Positions 17,254-24,956 of a DNA stretch of 64,000 nt are shown here, one piece after another (position 1 is the stretch's first letter; every line of letters starts with the position of its first letter). The translations under genes and the position numbers were made by a program. Origin of the DNA: Pelomonas sp. CA6 (GTDB lineage Bacteria; Pseudomonadota; Gammaproteobacteria; Burkholderiales; Burkholderiaceae_C); contig NZ_JAKZFD010000002.1 of assembly GCF_022549225.1 (NCBI RefSeq), positions 372,001 to 436,000 on the forward strand, in the 5' to 3' direction. The notes beneath the pieces were generated by a model. The model was not told where the DNA came from. It searched no databases and saw only the letters and a program-made list of their open reading frames with translations.

Positions 17254-17561
17254 GCAGGTTCCGGGTACTTCACGGCGTTCTTCAGCAGCTTGCGCTCCAC
17301 CGCGTCGGCCACATCCACGCCGCTGCGATCGGCGATCTGCAGCAGGTACATCAGCACGTCGGCGATCTCCTCGCCCAGATGCTCACGCGTCGGCTCGTCC
17401 AGCGCCAGCGACTCCTCGGCGGTCTTCCATTGGAAGATCTCGACCAGCTCGGCCGCCTCCACCACCAGGGCCATGGCCAGGTTCTTGGGCGTCAGGTAGG
17501 GCTGCCAGTGGCGGGCCTCGGCGAAGGCACGCAGACGGCGCTGAAGGTCTTGTACATCCAT
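17250..17561 (-). CDS. MazG-like nucleotide pyrophosphohydrolase
   Basis: A 103-aa all-alpha NTP pyrophosphohydrolase of the MazG-like / RS21-C6 (dCTPase) type. The metal-binding pattern ExxE...ExxD is seen in EAAELVEIFQW and LGEEIADVLMYLLQIAD. The start at 17561 (MDVQDLQRRLRAFAE) gives the usual family length; an in-frame N-terminal extension runs into module A and is not protein-like. It probably hydrolyses non-canonical dNTPs. It is the first gene of an operon with the exonuclease. Confidence 0.9.
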   Translation of the reverse strand: MDVQDLQRRLRAFAEARHWQPYLTPKNLAMALVVEAAELVEIFQWKTAEESLALDEPTREHLGEEIADVLMYLLQIADRSGVDVADAVERKLLKNAVKYPEPA

Positions 17562-17654
17562 GGGTTGCAGTGTGCCCAGCCCGTCCGGCCGGCTCAAGCG
17601 AAGCATGTCCGGCGAGGGCGTGGCTGCAACGCCGCCGCGCTTTTTCTGCCCTCT

Positions 17655-17880
17655 GTTTTCAACATGAGGTTTTAGATATCTCTTTCTGGTGGTCTTAGTA
17701 GAGGGGCGGGTCTTCTGTGGACAAGCCAGATTTTTCGTTTGCAATCAAACGCTTGCTTGTGAACAAACCCTGTGCACCCAGCCCCTGGATTCGGCGGGAC
17801 TGACAGACAACAATCCGCCCCCGGGCTCGGCTCCTGTGGACAAATGGGGGCTTGCTCCAAAGTTTTCCACAGCCTTGTTG
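17655..17880. other. oriC-like non-coding module A (DnaA-box cluster)
   Basis: The 364-base gap between mazG and queE holds an origin-like array. In order: TTTAGATAT (17671-17679), CTTAGTAGAGGGGCGG (17694-17709), CTGTGGACAAGCC (17715-17727), ATCAA (17744), TGTGAACAA (17758-17766), ACAGACAACAA (17803-17813), CTGTGGACAA (17834-17843) and TTTTCCACA (17863-17871). TGTGGACAA is the complement of TTGTCCACA, the DnaA box form common in high-GC bacteria. The blocks recur with the same spacing in module B. An AT-rich stretch plus TTAGTAG next to a GC-rich run and a box resembles the DnaA unwinding arrangement. No dnaA gene is nearby, so a regulatory role is an alternative. Confidence 0.6.
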
Positions 17881-17925
17881 GCTTGACGCGCCGGGGCCAT
17901 CCGGCCTAGCGGTGCCCGCGCGGCC

Positions 17926-18570
17926 TCAGTCGATGCCCACCACCTTGTGCATCTGGATGGCCAGCCGCCATTGCGGATGGGCCAGGCAGTAGGCCACCGC
18001 GTCGCGGGTGTGTTGCTTCTGCAGCACCGAATCCATGGGCTGCAGGAAGAAATGGCGGAAGTCCAGCCCGGCGAAGCGCTCCGGCGCCGCCAGCGGCTGC
18101 GGATAGACGAGCTTGAGCTCGTCGCCTCGGGTCAGCACCAGCGGCGCATCGGCCTTGGGGCTGACGCAGATCCAGTCCAGCCCGCGCGGCGCGGGCTGGG
18201 TGCCGTTGGTCTCCACCGCGACCTCGAAGCCGCGTGCATGCAGGGCGTCGATCAGTGCCTCGTCCAGCTGCAGCAGCGGTTCGCCGCCCGTGCACACGAC
18301 ATAGGGGCGGCCGCCCGCGGAAGGAGCTCCGGCCGGCCATGTCGCCGCCACGGCGTCGGCCAGGGCCTCGGCCGAGGCGAACTTGCCGCCCCCCGTGCCG
18401 TCGGTGCCGACGAAGTCGGTGTCGCAAAAGCTGCAGACCGCGCCGGCACGGTCCTGCTCGCGGCCGCTCCACAGGTTGCAGCCGGCAAAGCGGCAGAACA
18501 CCGCCGCGCGCCCGGCCTGGGCACCCTCGCCCTGCAGCGTGTAAAACAATTCCTTGACGGCGTAGCTCAT
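17926..18570 (-). CDS. queE: 7-carboxy-7-deazaguanine synthase (radical SAM)
   Basis: A 214-aa QueE, converting 6-carboxytetrahydropterin to 7-carboxy-7-deazaguanine in queuosine and preQ0 synthesis. The opening VKELFYTLQGEGAQAGR is typical. The cluster-binding cysteines are C31, C46 and C49 (C-x14-C-x2-C), the long spacing characteristic of QueE. SAM-binding blocks VVCTGGEPLLQ and VAVETNGTQ follow, and the C-terminal FFLQPMDS and HPQWRLAIQMHKVVGI segments are standard. It starts ten bases after the queD stop, so they form an operon. Confidence 0.96.
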   Translation of the reverse strand: MSYAVKELFYTLQGEGAQAGRAAVFCRFAGCNLWSGREQDRAGAVCSFCDTDFVGTDGTGGGKFASAEALADAVAATWPAGAPSAGGRPYVVCTGGEPLLQLDEALIDALHARGFEVAVETNGTQPAPRGLDWICVSPKADAPLVLTRGDELKLVYPQPLAAPERFAGLDFRHFFLQPMDSVLQKQHTRDAVAYCLAHPQWRLAIQMHKVVGID

Positions 18571-18580
18571 CGTCGGGCCC

Positions 18581-19717
18581 TCACACCGGAATCAGGTCGA
18601 CGCTGGCACCCAGCGCGGCGATGGCGCCGCTGCCGCGCGTCTCGTACAGGTCCACGCGCTCGAGCTGTGGCAGCCGCGCGCGGGCCTGCTGCAGCACCCA
18701 GTCGGCCAGGCTGGCGGTGTCGCTGTCGGGCAGGCCGGCGATCTCGTGCAGCGGATGATGGTCCAGGGACTTGAACAGCGGATCGAACTGCGCCTTGACG
18801 TCGCCGAAGTCCACCGTCCAACCCGCCAGCTGGTCCAGCGCCGCGCGCAGATGCAGGCGCAGCGTGAAGGTATGGCCATGGATGCCGGCCAGTGCGTGGC
18901 CTTGCGGGGCCCGCGCCAGGCGCACCGCGCTGTCCAGCGTGAACTCCTTCCAGATGCGGTAATGCTGGCCGTCGAAGTTGGCGCCGCTGGAGCCGGTCTC
19001 GTACACCGTGACCCAGGACAGCTCGGGCAGCTGCGGCTTCAGCCGGGCCCACAGCCACGACGAGATGATCTCGCTGGTCGGGTTCTGCAGCCCGTCGATC
19101 TCGTTGAGGCAGTGGTAGTTGAGCTGGTGGTGATAAGGCGCCCAGAGCTCGTCCAGATGGTCGTAGTCCACCGCCAGATCACGCTCGCCCAGGTCCTGGT
19201 TGGCATGCAGGATGAGCTCGAAGCCATGGCCATGCATGCGTCCGCATTTATGGCCGGCCGGCACATGGGGCAGCTGGTGCGCCGCCTGGAAGCGGTAGCG
19301 CCGCCAGACATGGGCCTGGCCGCTGGCGTCCAGGTCCACGCCGGAGTTCGCGGTGCTCTGCACCCCCACCTGCGTGATGCCGGGCACGTCGAACTCGGAC
19401 TGCAGGCGCTGGCGTATCCAGCGCGCGAGGTTCTCATCGGTGGGCTGGGCCACATGGTCGTTGAGCAGGCCATGGTCCAGCGTCGCGACGCAGGCCTCGA
19501 CGCGCTCGCGCAGCTGCTGCACCTCGCCGCCCGGAAAGGCCGCCCAGCCCGCGGGCAGTTCGGCGCGCACGGTGGCGAAGTAACTGTGGCCATGCAGGCC
19601 GCGGCTGCGGTGGCCGGCCGGCAGGGCGGGAATGTGACAGGCGGATTCGAAGCCGGCCGAAGCGCAGAACAACGGCGGCGCGCCCGGAACGGGCGGGGCG
19701 GAGGGGGCGTGGGACAT
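18581..19717 (-). CDS. queD: 6-carboxytetrahydropterin synthase with three tandem PTPS domains
   Basis: A 378-aa protein (ATG at 19717; a TTG 14 codons earlier is less likely). Ordinary QueD is about 120 aa; this one contains three PTPS domains. Domain 1 (about residues 17-135) has H28 and HGH 42-44 and an LDH dyad (D81-H82), but no active-site Cys. Domain 2 (about 136-253) has H147, C158, HGH 162-164 and E240, but Asn-Tyr (200-201) in place of the Asp-His dyad. Domain 3 (about 254-378) has HGH 280-282, D319-H320 and E359, but Arg266 in place of the first zinc His. It is the first gene of the queD-queE operon, preceded by module B. Confidence 0.92.
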   Translation of the reverse strand: MSHAPSAPPVPGAPPLFCASAGFESACHIPALPAGHRSRGLHGHSYFATVRAELPAGWAAFPGGEVQQLRERVEACVATLDHGLLNDHVAQPTDENLARWIRQRLQSEFDVPGITQVGVQSTANSGVDLDASGQAHVWRRYRFQAAHQLPHVPAGHKCGRMHGHGFELILHANQDLGERDLAVDYDHLDELWAPYHHQLNYHCLNEIDGLQNPTSEIISSWLWARLKPQLPELSWVTVYETGSSGANFDGQHYRIWKEFTLDSAVRLARAPQGHALAGIHGHTFTLRLHLRAALDQLAGWTVDFGDVKAQFDPLFKSLDHHPLHEIAGLPDSDTASLADWVLQQARARLPQLERVDLYETRGSGAIAALGASVDLIPV

Positions 19718-19779
19718 CGCGGCGCACGCCGGAGCCTGGAACCCCGGCGAAGTCTTCAAAACCGCAGTTTGACACGCCC

Positions 19780-20010
19780 CTCTTCTTATTCCTTGGTTTA
19801 GATATTCTGTTTAGTCGTTTTAGTAGGGGCGGCCCCGCGCTGTGGACAAGCCCCGATTTCCCTTGCGGATCAATCAGTTGTTCGCCGTCCAACGCTGTGG
19901 GCGCGGACCGGGGCAACTGCGGGAGGAACAGACAACAACTTGGGCGGGCCAGCCGGGGCTGTGGACAAGCGGGGACTTGTTCGAATGTTGCTCACAGCTT
20001 TGTCCACAGG
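19780..20010. other. oriC-like non-coding module B (DnaA-box cluster)
   Basis: The 306-base gap between queD and the S1/P1 nuclease gene holds the second copy: TTTAGATAT (19798-19806), TTTTAGTAGGGGCGG (19818-19832), CTGTGGACAAGCC (19840-19852), ATCAATC (19869), TGTGGGCG (19896), ACAGACAACAA (19928-19938), CTGTGGACAA (19959-19968) and TTGTCCACAG (20000-20009). The offsets from the first box of ATCAA (29), the TGTG block (56), ACAGACAACAA (88) and the second box (119) are identical to module A. The third box is displaced by 12 bp. It has the same orientation and lies upstream of queD as module A lies upstream of mazG. Confidence 0.6.
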
Positions 20011-20023
20011 GCGGCGGCGGGGC

Positions 20024-21076
20024 TCAGCGCTTGTCGCCGTCCGGCCAGATGGCGCGCAGCAGCTGGGCCAGGCGTGCCCCGCCCTTGATCAGCTGGCCGC
20101 GGATCTGCGCGACGCTGCGCGCCTCGTAGCCCTCGGGCAGGCTCACGGTCCAGCGCGGGCCGCGCAGGCTTTGCGCGCGCGGGCCGAAGCCCATGCCTTC
20201 GAAACTCTGGCGTGCCTGCAACAGCGATTCGCCGGCCCAGGCCTCGGCCCAGCCGTCCACCGGGCCGGCGCTGGCGGGCACGGCCCGCGCCGGCTCCACC
20301 AGGGCCGCCAGTTCGGCCAGGGTCAGCTTGTTGGGCAGGTTGTCCCAGTAGGCGTGCAGATTGCCGCCATAGCCGCCCTGGCCGTTGGGCAGGGTCAGCG
20401 CGTTGCCGCCCACAGTGTGGGTCTGCGCGTCCAGCCCGGTGGCGTCGGGGTCCACCTGGGCCCCCTTCTCGTCCAGGTAGATGGAGCCCATGTGCAGCGG
20501 CTGGTGCATGTCGCCCAGCGCATGCACCAGCAGGGCCAGGGCCTCGCGCTCGGTCTCCAGGCTGAAGGGCGCCGGCACCGGCTGGCCGCGCAGCCGCGCC
20601 GTCGCGGCCTTCACCGCATGGACGATGTCGTGGTCGCTGGTGCCCACCGCGCCGGGCTGGTAGCGGCCGCGCTGCAGCGCCACGTTGGTGTAGTGGTATT
20701 GCTTGTGGCAGTTCTCCTCGCCGGGTTTGGGGCCGCATTGCTCGTTGTTGCGCTGCACGTAGGCGCGCATGAGCGCCTCTTCGTCGATCTTGTTCTCGAA
20801 GGGCGCGCATTCGGGGAAGCGCCCGGTCGTCGCGTACTTGAAGTCGTTGTACACGTCGATGCCCTTCACGCAGTCGCCCCAGACGGCAATGTCGCGCATG
20901 CTCACCGGCCCGAGGATGCGGCGCAGTTCGGCCTGGGCGCGCTGGCCTTCCAGCAGCCGGTCGGCGATCTCGCCGATGGTGGAGTGGCCCTGGGCGCCAA
21001 AGGCGAAGGCGGAACCGGCGCTCAGCAGCGCGACGGCGGCACAGGCGCGCGCCAGCAATTGGGAGGTCTTCAGCAT
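20024..21076 (-). CDS. S1/P1-type secreted nuclease
   Basis: A 350-aa zinc-dependent single-strand nuclease of the S1/P1 family. The signal peptide LLARACAAVALLSAGSAFA precedes a mature start FGAQGHSTIGEIADRLL. Zinc ligands follow the family order: GH near the N-terminus, the WGD segment (IAVWGDCVKG), HYTN, and HALGDMHQPLHMGS with several His and Asp. The usual mature Trp1 is Phe here. It is probably periplasmic or secreted and may scavenge phosphate from nucleic acids. The ATG at 21076 gives the best signal peptide. Confidence 0.9.
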   Translation of the reverse strand: MLKTSQLLARACAAVALLSAGSAFAFGAQGHSTIGEIADRLLEGQRAQAELRRILGPVSMRDIAVWGDCVKGIDVYNDFKYATTGRFPECAPFENKIDEEALMRAYVQRNNEQCGPKPGEENCHKQYHYTNVALQRGRYQPGAVGTSDHDIVHAVKAATARLRGQPVPAPFSLETEREALALLVHALGDMHQPLHMGSIYLDEKGAQVDPDATGLDAQTHTVGGNALTLPNGQGGYGGNLHAYWDNLPNKLTLAELAALVEPARAVPASAGPVDGWAEAWAGESLLQARQSFEGMGFGPRAQSLRGPRWTVSLPEGYEARSVAQIRGQLIKGGARLAQLLRAIWPDGDKR

Positions 21077-21202
21077 GATGGACGATGAACTTTTGAGAGT
21101 GCGCGGATTGTCGCGCGCACCCATGGCGGGCGCATGGCGGAGCGGGAGCGGGGTCAGGGCTTGCCGCACGCGACTCGCACGTGAAAACCCCAAGAGGGAC
21201 GC

Positions 21203-21979
21203 TCAGAGCCGGCGGTAGAGGTAGCGCCTCAGGCCCTGCGGGTCCAGAGGCTTCCAGCCTTCGCGCGGCTGCGCCAGCCGGTCGGCGATCGCGAGCATCA
21301 CCAGCGGATTGGCCGGCAGCCCCATGTGGCTGGCGGGCACGACGATGTTTTCCGCCAGCGGACCCGGCTCCAGCACGCTGCACTGCCAGGAGACCACGCC
21401 ATCGCTGCGCGAGAAGATGGAGGTCGTGGGACAGGGCGGCGCCTCGCGGATCTGGGCCAGGGTCGGCGGATCATGCGAGTCCAGCCCGCTGACCCAGTCG
21501 TAGAAGCGCCAGGCATGCGTGGCGCGCGGATGGCCGGTGAAGGGCGTGCCCAGCGTGATCACATTGCGCACCTGCTGCGGCGAGCGCTTGGCGATTTCGC
21601 GCGCGTAGATGCCGCCCAGGCTCCAGCCCAGCAGGCTCACCGGCTGGCCGCCGTGCTGTTCATGGACCTGCTGCAGCAGTGCGTGGCAGCGCTCCAGCAC
21701 GCCGTGGCGCGGCCCGACGTTGAGCCCCAGGCCCCAGCCCCGCGTGGGATAGCCCAGCCGTTCCAGCACGCGCCGCAGGGCCCGGGTGCTGAAATCGCTG
21801 GCGGCCAGGCCGGGAAAGACCAGCACCGGGTGGCCATCGCCGCGCGGCAGCTTGCGCAGCCAGGGGCCACCGGCCAGCAGCGCGGCATATTCCCAGGGCG
21901 CCCGCCCTTCCAGCATCACATGCCAGAACCGGGGCGGCCGCGGCAAGGACGCCGGGGACGTGGACGATTCGGAAGACAA
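21203..21979 (-). CDS. Alpha/beta hydrolase (lipase/PGAP1-like)
   Basis: A 258-aa alpha/beta hydrolase. The strand VLVFPGLAASDFSTR supplies the oxyanion region, GWSLGG (Ser120) is the nucleophile elbow, and a late His occurs in VPASHMGL. The fold resembles triacylglycerol lipase or PGAP1-like esterases. No signal peptide is evident, so it is probably cytoplasmic. The substrate is unknown. It lies on the same strand as the nuclease gene, with 126 bases between them. Confidence 0.85.
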   Translation of the reverse strand: MSSESSTSPASLPRPPRFWHVMLEGRAPWEYAALLAGGPWLRKLPRGDGHPVLVFPGLAASDFSTRALRRVLERLGYPTRGWGLGLNVGPRHGVLERCHALLQQVHEQHGGQPVSLLGWSLGGIYAREIAKRSPQQVRNVITLGTPFTGHPRATHAWRFYDWVSGLDSHDPPTLAQIREAPPCPTTSIFSRSDGVVSWQCSVLEPGPLAENIVVPASHMGLPANPLVMLAIADRLAQPREGWKPLDPQGLRRYLYRRL

Positions 21980-22080
21980 GGAATCCGTGATGGCAGGTTC
22001 CCGCGGAGATCGAGGGAGATCGGGCGGATTCTAGGAGATCGCAGGAGATAGACTCCGCGCCCAAGGTCCATCTGCACGCC

Positions 22081-22971
22081 ATGTCCCAGCTCAACTACCG
22101 CCATCTGCATTACTTCTGGGTCGTCGCCAAGGAAGGCGGGCTGGCGCGCGCCGCGGACCGGCTGGGCATGGCGGTGCAGACCGTCAGCGCCCAGGTCAAG
22201 GCGCTGGAAATGGCGCTGGGCCACCAGCTCTTCAAGCCCCAGGGCCGCGGCCTGGTGCTGACCGAGGCCGGCCAGGCCGCGTTCGCGCGCGCCGAGGAGA
22301 TCTTCCAGATCGGCCAGCTGATTCCCGCCGAGGTGCACCAGGCCGCCACCGGCCACCGCGTGCGCCTGGCCGTGGGCCTGTCCGACGGCATCTCCAAGCT
22401 GGCCGCGCATGCGCTGCTGGAGCCGGTGCTGTCCACGCCCTCGCTGAAACTGGTCTGCCATGAAGGCGAGGTGGAGGAGCTGCTCTCCGAGCTGGCGCTC
22501 CACCATCTGGACCTGGTGCTGGCTGGACAGCCGGCGCCGCCCAATCCCAACCTGAGGCTCAGCAGCCGGCGCATCGCCGTTTCCGAGGTGGATTGGTACG
22601 GCCCCGGCCAATGGGTCAGCAAGGCCGCCAGCCGGCGCTTCCCGGACTGCCTGCAGGAATTGCCGGTGCTGCTGCCCACCGGGCATTCGGCGCTGCGCGC
22701 CAGCGTGGACCGCTGGCTGGAGCAGCATGGGCTGCGCCCCCAGGTGGCCGGCGAGTTCGAGGACAGCGCGCTGATGGCCGTGTTCGCCAGCGGCGGCATG
22801 GGCGTGTTCCCGGTCAGCCGGCTGGGCAACCAGGAACTGGGCCTGATGCGCGAGCTGCGCCTGCTCGGGCGCTGCGACGACCTGCACGAGGAGGTCTACG
22901 CGATCCGCTCGCGGCGCAGCCAGCACCATCCGCTGGTGCAGCGCCTGATGGGCGAGGACGAGGCCGGTTGA
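22081..22971 (+). CDS. nhaR: LysR-family regulator, NhaR-like
   Basis: A 296-aa LysR regulator. The N-terminal wHTH begins MSQLNYRHLHYFWVVAKEGG, matching the distinctive NhaR opening (NYxHLxYFW), with AADRLGMAVQTVSAQVKALE as the recognition region. The effector domain has FEDSALMAVF, which corresponds to the NhaR FDDAALMKAF block. In E. coli NhaR activates the Na+/H+ antiporter nhaA on sodium or alkaline stress; no nhaA adjoins here, so the target is uncertain. Confidence 0.85.
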   Translation: MSQLNYRHLHYFWVVAKEGGLARAADRLGMAVQTVSAQVKALEMALGHQLFKPQGRGLVLTEAGQAAFARAEEIFQIGQLIPAEVHQAATGHRVRLAVGLSDGISKLAAHALLEPVLSTPSLKLVCHEGEVEELLSELALHHLDLVLAGQPAPPNPNLRLSSRRIAVSEVDWYGPGQWVSKAASRRFPDCLQELPVLLPTGHSALRASVDRWLEQHGLRPQVAGEFEDSALMAVFASGGMGVFPVSRLGNQELGLMRELRLLGRCDDLHEEVYAIRSRRSQHHPLVQRLMGEDEAG

Positions 22972-23071
22972 TTTCGGTTTTATAGGAATGTTCCTTCCTT
23001 GACCGATGGTTTTTCGGAAGGGTGACTTGTCCTAAGGTGCGCGCTCGGACAAGCCCCTCTGGAGGACCGTC

Positions 23072-23782
23072 ATGCATCCGTCTCACTCTTCTTCCCCCTA
23101 CGCCGGGCCGTCGACCGACGCCGTCGTGATCCGCGCCGGCGCGCAGGACGGCGCGCGCGCCGAGATCACGCGCGTGCTGCGCAACACCTATGCGCTGCTG
23201 TCCATGACGCTGATCTTCAGCGCCGCGGTGGCCGCCGCCGCGGTGGCGCTGAAGCTGCCGGCGCCCGGCATGATCCTCACGCTGGTCGGCTACTTCGGCC
23301 TGCTGTTCCTGGTGCACAAGCTGCAGAACCGCGCGGCCGCGCTGCCGGCCGTGTTCGCGCTGACCGGCTTCATGGGCTATACGCTGGGGCCCTTGCTGAG
23401 CCAGGTGCTCAGCCTGCCCGGCGGCGCGCAGACCATCGCGGTGGCGCTGGGCCTGACCGGGCTGAGCTTCCTCGCGCTGTCGGCCTATGTGCTGACCACG
23501 CGCAAGGACTTCAGCTTCATGGGCGGCTTCCTGATGGCCGGCATGGTCGTCGCGCTGCTGGCCATGCTGGGCGCGGTCTTTTTCGAGATCAAGGCCCTGG
23601 CCGCGGTGGTCTCCGGCCTGGTCGCGCTGCTGTCGGTGGGCATGCTGCTGTTTGAAACCAGCCGCATCGTCAACGGCGGCGAACGCAACTATGTGCTGGC
23701 CACCGTCGGGCTGTTCGTGTCGCTGTTCAACCTGTTCACCAGCCTGCTGAGTCTGCTGGGCCTGGGCGGCAGCAACGAATGA
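23072..23782 (+). CDS. Bax inhibitor-1/YccA family membrane protein
   Basis: A 236-aa integral membrane protein of the BI-1/YccA family with seven predicted helices between residues 40 and 232. Family features include RNTYALLSMTLIFSAAVA near the first helix, FMGYTLGP, and FETSRIVNGGERNYVLATVGLFVSLFNLF near the end. In E. coli YccA modulates the FtsH protease; BI-1 homologues act as calcium-leak channels. GGAGGA precedes the ATG. An AT-rich promoter-like segment lies between nhaR and this gene (about 22975-23030). Confidence 0.92.
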   Translation: MHPSHSSSPYAGPSTDAVVIRAGAQDGARAEITRVLRNTYALLSMTLIFSAAVAAAAVALKLPAPGMILTLVGYFGLLFLVHKLQNRAAALPAVFALTGFMGYTLGPLLSQVLSLPGGAQTIAVALGLTGLSFLALSAYVLTTRKDFSFMGGFLMAGMVVALLAMLGAVFFEIKALAAVVSGLVALLSVGMLLFETSRIVNGGERNYVLATVGLFVSLFNLFTSLLSLLGLGGSNE

Positions 23783-23810
23783 GGCACGCGCTCGGAGCGA
23801 GGATCTCTCG

Positions 23811-24212
23811 ATGAAGAAGGCGATCTGGATCCTCGTGTCGCTGCTGGGCCTGCTGTGGACCAGTCTGGCCTGGCTGCTCGCCTCGCTGAGCGACTGGCTG
23901 GCGCGCGCGCTGGCCTCGGGCGAGGCGGGCCGCGCCGGCCAGGCCGTCGCCGAATGGCCGCTGCCGGACTGGCTGGCGGTTTGGATCGACGCGGAGCGTC
24001 TGCGGGCGCTGCAGGCGCTGTTGCTCGATCTTCTGGACCGGGCCCAGTCCGCCCTGCCGCTGCTGGGCTCGGCGCTGCAATGGCTGGAACCGATGATCTG
24101 GGTGTTGTGGGCGCTGGGCCTGGGACTGCTGTTGCTGCTGGGCGGCCTGGTCCACTGGTGGGCGGCCTCTCTGCCCGCCGCCGGGAGGGCGGTGGCGGCG
24201 GCCTCGCGCTGA
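23811..24212 (+). CDS. Hypothetical membrane protein
   Basis: A 133-aa protein with hydrophobic segments at residues 5-25 and 92-120 and a Leu/Trp-rich amphipathic middle. No family is recognised. It follows the BI-1 gene by 28 bases on the same strand, suggesting co-transcription, and is convergent with the DUF1566 gene (four bases between stops). Confidence 0.7.
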   Translation: MKKAIWILVSLLGLLWTSLAWLLASLSDWLARALASGEAGRAGQAVAEWPLPDWLAVWIDAERLRALQALLLDLLDRAQSALPLLGSALQWLEPMIWVLWALGLGLLLLLGGLVHWWAASLPAAGRAVAAASR

Positions 24213-24216
24213 GGCT

Positions 24217-24789
24217 TCAGCGGGCCGCGTCGCGCACCAGCAGCAGCGCCAGCCGCGTGGCCTTGGGCACCTCGCCCTTGGCCTCCGCGCCGTCCAGGCG
24301 CACGGCCCAGCCCATCATCGCCATCTGTTCGCCGCCGCCATCGCCGCGGCCGCGCATCACGTTGTCATAGCGGTAGGGATTGACGCGGCCCGGCTCCACA
24401 TGGGCGGTCGCGGTCCAGTACCAATCCAGCGGCAGGCCCGGCACCAGCGCGCGCTCACGCGGCGTGACCAGCTGGCGCGCGAGCAGGCGCAGCTCCTGCA
24501 CGCGGGGCAGTCGCCAGCCTTCGCCACGCTTGCGCGCCAGCGCGACGGCCTGGGCCTGCGTCAGCTGCAGGGCCTCGCCGGTACAGCGGCGCCCATTCCA
24601 TTGCATGCCCTCGGCGCAGCGCGACCAGACCAGGCCCGCGCGGCCGTCCACCAGCAGCGAGGCCGGATCGCCGGGGCGCAGCGCAGCGTCCTGCGGTGCG
24701 TCCGCGGCCCGGGCGCCACCCGACAGCAACAACGCCAGCAGCAGGGTCGCAGGCAGGGCGACGGGCCTTTCGGTCGGCAGACGGATCAT
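24217..24789 (-). CDS. Exported DUF1566 (Lcl C-terminal) domain protein
   Basis: A 190-aa protein. A Sec signal (PVALPATLLLALLLSGGARA) supports the ATG at 24789, although its ribosome site is weak. The mature part has the DUF1566 pattern: GLVWSRCAEGMQWNGRRCTG with a Cys pair, WRLPRVQELRLLA, WYWTATAHVEPG and a late LLVRD. Such domains occur in exported lectin-like or filamentous-adhesin proteins. The function is unknown. Confidence 0.8.
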   Translation of the reverse strand: MIRLPTERPVALPATLLLALLLSGGARAADAPQDAALRPGDPASLLVDGRAGLVWSRCAEGMQWNGRRCTGEALQLTQAQAVALARKRGEGWRLPRVQELRLLARQLVTPRERALVPGLPLDWYWTATAHVEPGRVNPYRYDNVMRGRGDGGGEQMAMMGWAVRLDGAEAKGEVPKATRLALLLVRDAAR

Positions 24790-24956
24790 CGGAAGGAGAG
24801 CGGGACAAGGGGAGGGTCGGGTGTTGCGCGCATTGTGCGGCAGGGCCGGCCAGGGTTCGTGCGGCATGCGCAACAGGGGCCCATGCTGCTAGCATGCCCT
24901 GCCCCCCGAACGGAATGACGACGTCCCGCGAGCCGCCCGAACCCGCCGAGAGGACC

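Noticed and set aside
17562-17925. Small protein genes inside module A
   Set aside because: Short open frames exist but have no ribosome site or conserved composition; the conserved elements are nucleotide motifs at fixed spacing.
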